Shown here piece by piece: positions 1-4,897 of a stretch of 6,411 bases of DNA (position 1 is its first letter; every line of letters begins with the position of its first letter). This stretch comes from Bifidobacterium sp. UBA744 (GTDB taxonomy: Bacteria; Actinomycetota; Actinomycetes; Actinomycetales; Bifidobacteriaceae), in contig DBKS01000038.1 of NCBI GenBank assembly GCA_002298605.1, positions 992 through 7,402 on the forward strand, read 5' to 3'. Under the pieces are notes generated by a model. That model saw nothing but the letters and a program-made list of their open reading frames with translations, did no database searches and was not told the origin of the DNA. A program made the position numbers and the translations under genes.

Positions 1-579
1 TCATTTGACCTGCGTCAGCTTATCGCCTCTGATCAGAAACGCATGCTCGGCCATATCGATCATGGGCTGGTCGTACAGCGCATCGGTGTAGAACTCATCG
101 ACACGCGCGTCGGCACCCAACACCTGCAGCAGCCGTTTGCGCTTGTTGTCGCCGAAGTTCAGCCACTCGAGCTCGTGGGTGACCGGATCAACCTGAGAGG
201 CGATGCAGGTCTTGACGCCCAACCGGCGACACGCCTCCGCGACAATGATGTCGAACGACGCGGTGAGCACGATATCATCCGGCTTCGGGGTATACCAGCT
301 TTTGATGCGATGGATATTGCGATCCCAATAGTCGCCGACCATCGACGAGACATCGGTTCCGGGAATGGAATCGAGAATATCGAGGTAGCGTCGCCCGACC
401 GCTGAAATGGATGTCTCCAATTGGTCGAGCGACGCCCGGTTGAGCTTGTAGTTGATGGCGTGGCGCAGCACTGGGGCGAGGCACCCCAGCACCTTGGGAT
501 ATCGCCTGGCCGTGAAGAGATAGAAGTCGAACAGACTTTCCCCCCGATACACGGTCCCGTCAAAATCCACAACGCGCAT
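1..579 (-). CDS. HAD-IB family phosphatase-like hydrolase (192 aa)
   Basis: This is a haloacid-dehalogenase-superfamily hydrolase, a cytosolic Mg2+-dependent phosphatase or phosphotransferase using an aspartyl-phosphate intermediate. Numbering from the ATG at 579, motif I is DFDGT at residues 5-9 (D5 nucleophile, D7 general acid/base). Motif II is probably T106 in the strand IVLTAS, motif III is K146 in GDNKRK, and motif IV is the acidic pair D166/D170 in YTDALYD. Residues about 12-95 form a helical C1 cap, as in subclass IB. The length is normal for the group. The closing stretch (YTDALYDQP, then a hydrophobic strand and GDKL) resembles the PgpC and phosphoserine-phosphatase-like group, but the substrate cannot be read from the sequence. 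A GTG at 582 lies directly before the ATG and could also serve as start; the GGGGG at 590-594 is only a weak ribosome site. The gene follows the 623-1105 gene after a short gap and is probably cotranscribed with it. It is complete. Confidence 0.88.
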   Translation of the reverse strand: MRVVDFDGTVYRGESLFDFYLFTARRYPKVLGCLAPVLRHAINYKLNRASLDQLETSISAVGRRYLDILDSIPGTDVSSMVGDYWDRNIHRIKSWYTPKPDDIVLTASFDIIVAEACRRLGVKTCIASQVDPVTHELEWLNFGDNKRKRLLQVLGADARVDEFYTDALYDQPMIDMAEHAFLIRGDKLTQVK

Positions 580-622
580 CACGCATCATCCCCCATCAAT
601 CAACAAGCCGTTGCATCGGCTA

Positions 623-1105
623 TCAGCCCTGAGTCTTGGCCTTCTGCGAAGCGGTGACCACCTTCACGGCGGCATCCAGTCCGTTGGTGGCGCCACGGAC
701 CTCTTCGCTACGCGAACGCGCCGTATCGATGGCCGCCTGGAAATCCGAGGCCTTGCCGTCGGCGGGGCAGGTGGGCACTTCGGTGTTCACAGCTTCCGCT
801 GATTTCAGACTATCAGCGAGATCGGTCAGCACACTGGGATCGGCAACCTGATCCGCGGTGACGCCGGACAGTTCCTGCGCCGATTCGATGGTCGTCTTCA
901 GCGCGCTGATATGCGCGTTCAGGGCCTTGACGTTCGCGTCGCACTGGGCGGATGTTGCGGTCGCCTCGGAGGAGGACGACTTGGCGTTGCGCTGATTCGC
1001 GAAAATCACGCCGGCCACGACCAGCACGACCACCACGACGACGGCCACGACAATGCCGACGATCTTGCCTGTTGACGACTTCTTCTCGTTCTTCTCTGCG
1101 CCCAT
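623..1105 (-). CDS. Small membrane-anchored extracytoplasmic protein of unknown function (160 aa)
   Basis: I do not recognise a family. The first 14 residues are hydrophilic and lysine-rich (MGAEKNEKKS start). They are followed by one strongly hydrophobic, valine-rich segment at about 15-36, which would act as a signal anchor with N-in/C-out topology by the positive-inside rule. After a short serine-rich linker (about 42-52), residues 53-160 are predicted outside the cell. They are rich in Ala, Asp, Glu, Lys and Ser with a helical character, suggesting a small helical or coiled-coil bundle. The only two cysteines are C55 and C113, both on the outer side, and could form a disulfide. There is no lipobox and no sortase motif. 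The start is secure because AGAAGGAG at 1112-1119 is a strong ribosome site 6 bases before the ATG. The HAD gene follows 43 bases downstream, so the two probably form a small operon. The reading frame is well supported; the function is unknown. Confidence 0.82.
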   Translation of the reverse strand: MGAEKNEKKSSTGKIVGIVVAVVVVVVLVVAGVIFANQRNAKSSSSEATATSAQCDANVKALNAHISALKTTIESAQELSGVTADQVADPSVLTDLADSLKSAEAVNTEVPTCPADGKASDFQAAIDTARSRSEEVRGATNGLDAAVKVVTASQKAKTQG

Positions 1106-1111
1106 ACAATA

Positions 1112-1119
1112 CTCCTTCT
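1112..1119 (-). promoter_or_regulatory. Strong Shine-Dalgarno site of the anchored-protein gene
   Basis: The minus strand reads AGAAGGAG, with six bases before the ATG at 1103-1105. It is the best ribosome site in the window and fixes the start of the 160-residue protein. It contrasts with the weak or absent sites before vsr, rarA and the plus-strand helicase. Confidence 0.8.
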
Positions 1120-1126
1120 AGGTCGC

Positions 1127-1149
1127 CGTCAAGCCCTTGTGACTTGACG
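1127..1149 (-). promoter_or_regulatory. Inverted repeat in the leader of the anchored-protein gene
   Basis: CGTCAAG and CTTGACG are perfect 7-bp arms around a 9-base spacer, ending seven bases before the ribosome site at 1112-1119. The element could be an operator or an RNA hairpin in the leader. There is no T-run, so it is not a standard terminator. The right arm (1143-1149) can also pair with 1182-1193, giving a competing structure. The pairing is visible in the sequence; any function is inferred. Confidence 0.35.
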
Positions 1150-1193
1150 CACAAAGCCACCAACCTAGAGGTCGCACAGGACTTTGCGTGTCA
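1145..1193 (-). other. Imperfect stem-loop just downstream of vsr
   Basis: The arms 1145-1156 and 1182-1193 pair over 12 positions with one mismatch and one G-T wobble, around a 25-base loop. The element begins eight bases after the vsr stop codon on the minus strand. It could slow or end vsr transcription or protect the 3' end. It lacks a uridine tract, so an intrinsic terminator is not supported. Confidence 0.3.
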
Positions 1194-1200
1194 TGACGCC

Positions 1201-1674
1201 CTACCGGCACGGCTCCGGCTCGGGCTCCGGCAGCTCCCTGATCTGCCGAACCAGCCGCTCGAGTCTTGCGTCGCGTTCCTTGCGCCCAAGTTCGCATTCC
1301 CACACCGTTATCACCCGCCAGCCCATAGCCTCAAGCTGCTCACGCTGCAGACGATCGCGTTCGCGATTGCGCAGTAGTTTCGCCGTCCAAAACTCCACAT
1401 TCGATTTGGGCATGCTGTGCTTGGAGCATCCCTCGTGCATATGCCAAAAACAGCCGTTGACGAACACCATTGTCTTCCAGCGCGGCAGCACGATATCCGG
1501 ATGCCCCGGATATCGTTTGTCGTTCTTGCGGAACCGGAATCCCCGGGCGAACAGATAGCGGCGGACCATCACCTCAATGGACGTGTCCTTGCTGTGAATA
1601 TGCGACATGGTATAGCTGCGCGTGCCGCGCTGATATCGTTCGCCCTGCTGTGCCGACTGACCCACGTACGGCAT
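1201..1674 (-). CDS. vsr: Very short patch repair (Vsr) mismatch endonuclease (157 aa)
   Basis: Vsr nicks 5' of the T in T:G mismatches that arise when 5-methylcytosine deaminates, starting very short patch repair. The family signatures are in order: TRSYTMSHIHSKDT (about 18-31), E34 in the first helix, YPGHPDIV with the probable catalytic Asp D60, FVNGCFWHMHEGC (71-83), PKSNVEFW (89-96), RERD (104-107) and GWRVITVWEC (118-127). By comparison with E. coli Vsr, C75, H80, C83 and C127 fit the structural zinc site and H78 an active-site histidine. The E. coli active-site His two residues before the first zinc Cys is Asn (N73) here. Length is normal. The C-terminus ends in a Pro-Glu repeat tail (149-155). 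The ATG at 1674 has no clear ribosome site, but M23 is too late because the conserved TRS segment precedes it. No cytosine methyltransferase lies within this window. Confidence 0.95.
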   Translation of the reverse strand: MPYVGQSAQQGERYQRGTRSYTMSHIHSKDTSIEVMVRRYLFARGFRFRKNDKRYPGHPDIVLPRWKTMVFVNGCFWHMHEGCSKHSMPKSNVEFWTAKLLRNRERDRLQREQLEAMGWRVITVWECELGRKERDARLERLVRQIRELPEPEPEPCR

Positions 1675-1755
1675 TGTAGCCTGACTGGATGCAGAAAGAC
1701 TCCAACTGTGCAGGATATGCAGATAAGGATACGCGATGCTTCTCGGGCGCCGCTC

Positions 1756-3213
1756 TCAGGCTCTGCCCGTATGCGAGGCGCGATGCGCTCGGATCCTGAA
1801 CGCCAGGGCGAGACACAGCCATCCGGTGACGCAGATCACCATCATGGCGCCGAACGTCCAGGCGCCGCCCACCGCCGTGGCATGCATGAATTCGGGACTT
1901 CCCTTGCCGCCGTGGCCCGCCTGGGCAACCGCGATAAGCGTGGAGAACAGCGTGGTTCCCGCAGCCCCGCCGAATTGCAGGCAAGTGTTGAAGATGGCGT
2001 TTCCGTCCGGTTTGAGCTGTCCGGGCACGTCAACCAGCGCGCTGGTGATCACATTCGCATTGCCGACCGCATAGGCGGCACCGAAGATGAAATAGAAGCC
2101 GGCGAGCATGGCGGGCGTCAAACGCATCGCGAAGACGCATAGCAGCAGCAGTCCGACAAGCGCGATGCCGAATGAGGCAAGAATGGGCTTCTGCGGACCG
2201 AACCGGTCAAACAGCCACCCGCCCACAGGCGCCAGGAACGCACCGATCAACGCGCCCGGCAGCACCAGCACACCGGCAAGGAACGCGTCGGCGCCCAGCG
2301 CGAGCTGTGCGACATTGGTGATCACATAGCCAAAGCCGATGCCGACCATGGGCAGCATCAGGAATGCGATGAGATGCAGCAACACCGCGGGATCCTTCAA
2401 AATGCCCAGACGCAGCAGGGGCGAGAAGGCCCGCTTGGAGGCATAGCAGAAGAAAGCCAGCGAAGCGACCCCAATCACCAGGCTCAGCACCGCAACCGTC
2501 AGCGACATACCCGCCGAAACGCCCATGGCCATATTGGAAATGGCGACTCCGGCCTGATTCAGCGCCAGCACCAATGAGATCAGGGCGATCACGATCGACA
2601 GGAATTGCAGCGGATTCAGCTGGGCGTCCTCGGTGGGGGTCCGCTGTTCTATGCAGTGCAGGCCCACCACAAGGGCGATCAGCATGAGAGGAACCACCCC
2701 GACGAAAATCGCCCGCCACGGCAGCACGCTTGTCACGGCCCCGCCAACCGTCGGTCCGATCGCCGGGGCGACGACGATCACCAGCGAGCCGAAGCCCATC
2801 AGACGGCCGACCTTGGAGCGCGGCGACTGCTCGAGGATGATGTTCATCATCAATGGGGTCGCAATGCCGGAGCCCATGCCCTGGATCACGCGCGCGACGA
2901 TAAGCAGAGGAAACGCCGTGGCGACGATCATGATCAGCGAGCCGACCAGCGCCAGCAGCACCGCCGCGGCGAAAATGGCCTTCAACGGGAATCGACGCTT
3001 CAGGAACGACGAGATCGGCATGGTGGCGGCAACCGTCACCAGGTAAATGGTGGTGATCCACTGCACCGTCGCCATATCGACGTTGAATTCGGCCATCAGC
3101 TGCGGAAACAACACGGTCATGACGGTTTCGGTCAGAATCCCGATGAACGCCAACGCCCCCACCGAAACGATGGATCCGACGAGTTTGGGCGCGATACGTT
3201 CGGAATCAGGCAT
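1756..3213 (-). CDS. MFS drug efflux transporter, DHA2 family, 14 TM segments (485 aa)
   Basis: This is an inner-membrane major facilitator of the drug:H+ antiporter 2 group (EmrB/QacA/LmrB-like), expected to export hydrophobic drugs or similar compounds using the proton gradient. Hydrophobic segments near 15-37, 50-70, 79-99, 102-124, 139-160, 167-187, 204-224, 236-256, 276-297, 310-331, 343-363, 370-390, 411-432 and 451-472 give the 14 helices typical of DHA2. Motif B is RVIQGMGSG (108-116). Motif C is the antiporter signature around APAIGPTVGG (149-158). A motif-A-like loop, GGWLFDRFGPQKP, lies at 331-343. The start at 3213 is chosen because AGAGGAG (3219-3225) stands five bases before it; an upstream GTG at 3258 lacks a ribosome site and would add 15 unlikely residues. 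The substrate is unknown. No regulator gene adjoins it. Confidence 0.92.
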   Translation of the reverse strand: MPDSERIAPKLVGSIVSVGALAFIGILTETVMTVLFPQLMAEFNVDMATVQWITTIYLVTVAATMPISSFLKRRFPLKAIFAAAVLLALVGSLIMIVATAFPLLIVARVIQGMGSGIATPLMMNIILEQSPRSKVGRLMGFGSLVIVVAPAIGPTVGGAVTSVLPWRAIFVGVVPLMLIALVVGLHCIEQRTPTEDAQLNPLQFLSIVIALISLVLALNQAGVAISNMAMGVSAGMSLTVAVLSLVIGVASLAFFCYASKRAFSPLLRLGILKDPAVLLHLIAFLMLPMVGIGFGYVITNVAQLALGADAFLAGVLVLPGALIGAFLAPVGGWLFDRFGPQKPILASFGIALVGLLLLCVFAMRLTPAMLAGFYFIFGAAYAVGNANVITSALVDVPGQLKPDGNAIFNTCLQFGGAAGTTLFSTLIAVAQAGHGGKGSPEFMHATAVGGAWTFGAMMVICVTGWLCLALAFRIRAHRASHTGRA

Positions 3214-3218
3214 GGAGG

Positions 3219-3225
3219 CTCCTCT
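3219..3225 (-). promoter_or_regulatory. Shine-Dalgarno site deciding the MFS start
   Basis: The minus strand reads AGAGGAG, five bases before the ATG at 3211-3213. It favours this start over the in-frame GTG 45 bases upstream. Confidence 0.75.
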
Positions 3226-3234
3226 TGCACAGAA

Positions 3235-3266
3235 AAAATAATGGTTCGTGATGATCACAATGGAAT
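3235..3266 (-). promoter_or_regulatory. AT-rich promoter region with operator-like palindrome before the MFS gene
   Basis: This is the most AT-rich stretch of the intergenic region. On the minus strand it holds TTGTGA (3255-3260), a loose -35-like hexamer, and CATTAT (3238-3243) or TATTTT (3235-3240) as -10 candidates; none of the spacings is ideal. Inside lies GTGAT-G-ATCAC (plus strand 3248-3258), a perfect 5-bp inverted repeat around one base. Its overlap with the likely promoter suggests a repressor site, which is common for efflux genes. The palindrome is seen; promoter and operator roles are inferred. Confidence 0.35.
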
Positions 3267-3282
3267 ATGAGGCTTACCAGCC

Positions 3283-3327
3283 TGCCCGGCAACAGGCCCG
3301 GGCACCGCCCACCTTACCACGGGCGGT
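3283..3327 (-). terminator. GC-rich double stem-loop between rarA and the MFS gene
   Basis: Two adjacent GC hairpins lie downstream of the rarA stop. ACCGCCC/GGGCGGT (3304-3310 with 3321-3327) has a 10-base loop, and TGCCCGG/CCGGGCA (3283-3289 with 3298-3304) has an 8-base loop; they share base 3304. Neither is followed by a T-run, so intrinsic termination is doubtful. Their place 54 to 98 bases after the rarA stop fits a transcription boundary. The pairing is seen; the role is inferred. Confidence 0.3.
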
Positions 3328-3380
3328 CCGGCCAACGACACGATAAACGCCGGCGGAGCCAGCGGCATGGCGGCGCGACG

Positions 3381-4781
3381 CTACCCCTTGGCCGATTCCG
3401 CGCGGCGCCCCGGCTCACCCTGACGCAGGATGGCCCGGATGCGCTCCAGCCGCGGGCCAAGCTCACGCTCATACCCTCGGTCATTGGGATGGTAATATTC
3501 GCGACCGACGAGCTCATCGGGCATATATTGCTGGGCGGCCACGGCCCCCGGAGCGTCATGGGCATACTGATAGCCCTTGTGATTGCCCCAGCTTTTCATC
3601 AGGGCCGTGGGGGCGTTGCGCAAATGCAACGGCACCTGGCCGATGTTGCCGGCATCCACATCGGCGAGCGCGGCGTTGATGGCATTGTAGCTGGCGTTGG
3701 ATTTGGGCGCGGTGGCCACGGCGACGACAGCTTCGCCAAGAATGATGCGAGCCTCCGGCATGCCGATCATGGCGACGGCCTGCGCCGCGGCGACGGTGAC
3801 CTGCAGCACCTGCGGAGCCGCCATGCCCACTTCCTCGGCCGCCGCGATCATAATGCGCCGAGCTATGAACCGGGGATCCTCCCCGGCTCTGAGCATGCGC
3901 GCCAGATAATGCAGCGCCGCATCCACGTCGGACCCGCGCATGGACTTGATGAAGGCGGAGATCACGTCGTAATGGTCGTCCCCGTCCTTGTCATAGCGCA
4001 CGGTGGCCACGTCCATCACCTTGCTGACGATGTCGGGCGTAATGCACGGGCGTTGTTCGTCATCAGCCTGCCGACGGTCGCCGGTGAGCGCGCCTGCGGC
4101 GGCCTCGAGGATGGTCAGGGTTTTTCGGGCATCGCCGCCAGCCATGCGAACGATTTCGTCAATCGCCTCGTCGGAAATCTCGACTTCCCCTTTGAGCCCT
4201 CGCGGATCGGCGACGGCGCGTTTGACCAGCGTGACGAGGTCAGCAGGTTCCAAGGATTCGAGCTTGACCACCACGGAACGGCTCAGCAATGGTTTGATCA
4301 CCGAGAAACTGGGGTTCTCGGTGGTGGCGGCGATGAAGGTCACGTCACGGTTCTCCACACTGGGCAGCAGGGCGTCCTGCTGTGATTTGGAGAAGCGATG
4401 CACCTCGTCGATGAACAGCACGGTTTCCCGCCCCTCGGACACCAGCCGTCGCTTCGCGCGGGCCAGTACATCGCGCACGTCCTTTACGCCAGAGGTCACC
4501 GCGGACAATTCCTCGAAGGCTCGGCCGGATTGCCTGGCCACGATATATGCCAAGGTGGTTTTGCCCACGCCGGGAGGACCGAACAGAATCACCGAGCTTG
4601 GCGCGGTCAACGACCCACGGCTGGCTGGATTGGCCAACCGGCGCAGGGGCGAGCCCTCCGCCAGCACACGAGACTGCCCCAGCACCTCATCCACGGTGTC
4701 GGGCCTCATGCGCACCGCCAACGGACGCGTCATGTCATCGGGCGCGTCAGCCGCCCCAAACAAATCCTGCACCTGAGTCAT
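3381..4781 (-). CDS. rarA: RarA/MgsA replication-associated recombination AAA+ ATPase (466 aa)
   Basis: RarA (MgsA; Mgs1/WRNIP1 in eukaryotes) is a clamp-loader-like AAA+ ATPase that acts at stalled replication forks and interacts with SSB. Numbering from the ATG at 4781: an N-terminal PLAVRMRP segment (20-27), Walker A GPPGVGKTT (68-76), Walker B LFIDEVH (122-128), sensor 1 TTENPSF (153-159), arginine finger R168 in LLSRS, and sensor 2 near GGDARK (215-220). The MgsA tetramerisation and C-terminal domain runs from about 271 (ISAFIKSMRGSD) to the end, with PLHLRNAPT at 384-392. Length is typical. The frame stays open upstream to 4883, but those 34 residues are not family-like and would run through the promoter and SOS-box region. 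The start at 4781 has no ribosome site; TATGAT ends exactly six bases before the ATG, suggesting a leaderless mRNA. A LexA-type box at 4803-4818 covers the -35 region. The gene is divergent from the helicase. Confidence 0.95.
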   Translation of the reverse strand: MTQVQDLFGAADAPDDMTRPLAVRMRPDTVDEVLGQSRVLAEGSPLRRLANPASRGSLTAPSSVILFGPPGVGKTTLAYIVARQSGRAFEELSAVTSGVKDVRDVLARAKRRLVSEGRETVLFIDEVHRFSKSQQDALLPSVENRDVTFIAATTENPSFSVIKPLLSRSVVVKLESLEPADLVTLVKRAVADPRGLKGEVEISDEAIDEIVRMAGGDARKTLTILEAAAGALTGDRRQADDEQRPCITPDIVSKVMDVATVRYDKDGDDHYDVISAFIKSMRGSDVDAALHYLARMLRAGEDPRFIARRIMIAAAEEVGMAAPQVLQVTVAAAQAVAMIGMPEARIILGEAVVAVATAPKSNASYNAINAALADVDAGNIGQVPLHLRNAPTALMKSWGNHKGYQYAHDAPGAVAAQQYMPDELVGREYYHPNDRGYERELGPRLERIRAILRQGEPGRRAESAKG

Positions 4782-4787
4782 GCCGCC

Positions 4788-4793
4788 ATCATA
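4788..4793 (-). promoter_or_regulatory. Putative -10 box for leaderless rarA
   Basis: TATGAT on the minus strand matches TATAAT at five of six bases. Six bases separate it from the ATG at 4781, so transcription would start at or next to the start codon. This spacing is typical of leaderless actinobacterial genes. No clear -35 hexamer is seen; the LexA-type palindrome occupies that position. Confidence 0.55.
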
Positions 4794-4802
4794 TCGCAGC
4801 CA

Positions 4803-4818
4803 TCGAACAACCGTTCGA
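4803..4818 (-). promoter_or_regulatory. LexA (SOS) box upstream of rarA
   Basis: The 16 bases read TCGAAC-AACC-GTTCGA, a perfect palindrome around four bases. They match the Gram-positive/actinobacterial LexA operator core GAAC-N4-GTTC with both flanking TC/GA pairs. The box spans 22 to 37 bases upstream of the rarA ATG. It sits directly behind the -10 box, where bound LexA would block RNA polymerase. It is about 80 bases from the helicase start, so rarA is the better target. LexA control is inferred from the motif. Confidence 0.65.
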
Positions 4819-4826
4819 ACAACCGT
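4803..4826. repeat. Perfect 12-bp tandem duplication
   Basis: TCGAACAACCGT occurs twice in direct succession (4803-4814 and 4815-4826). The junction creates GTTCGAAC (4813-4820) and completes the LexA-type palindrome: its right half-site comes from the end of copy one plus the start of copy two. The second copy is itself followed by a degenerate half-site (GTCCCG, 4825-4830), so a weaker overlapping second box is possible. Confidence 0.85.
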
Positions 4827-4883
4827 CCCGCAGCCCACACCGCAAGAGCCGCACAGGGCCCGGCCGGCGGCCCCGCCCCGCAT

Positions 4884-4889
4884 TACACT
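4884..4889 (+). promoter_or_regulatory. Putative -10 box of the plus-strand helicase gene
   Basis: TACACT fits the TANNNT form of actinobacterial -10 boxes and ends eight bases before the ATG at 4898, predicting a leader of about zero to two bases. The upstream DNA is very GC-rich and shows no -35 hexamer. GGGAAG (4890-4895) resembles a ribosome site but is only two bases from the ATG, too close to work well. Confidence 0.4.
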
Positions 4890-4897
4890 GGGAAGCT

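Noticed and set aside
1208..1230. Short repeated GGCTCCGG/GGCTCGG sequence at the vsr 3' end
   Set aside because: It simply encodes the Pro-Glu tail of Vsr; too short to call as a separate repeat element.
1675..1755. Possible terminator or promoter between the MFS gene and vsr
   Set aside because: No convincing hairpin with a T-run and no hexamer pair at good spacing was found; vsr might be read through from the MFS gene.
1417..2142. 241-codon plus-strand open frame spanning the vsr-MFS boundary
   Set aside because: It is antisense to two well-supported genes and has no recognisable protein features.
2207..3061. 284-codon minus-strand open frame within the MFS gene
   Set aside because: It is an alternative frame of the transporter; the composition is Arg/Gly/His-rich without membrane helices.
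3214..3258. 15-residue extension of the MFS protein from a GTG
   Set aside because: The GTG lies inside the operator-like palindrome and has no ribosome site, while the ATG at 3213 has AGAGGAG at proper spacing.
3267..4385. 372-codon plus-strand open frame
   Set aside because: It is antisense to rarA and the region after it, with no domain and no ribosome site; rarA motifs are intact on the other strand.
4782..4883. 34-residue N-terminal extension of RarA
   Set aside because: It would run through the LexA-type box and the -10 box, is Cys/Gly/Arg-rich unlike RarA proteins, and has no ribosome site; the family start fits the ATG at 4781.
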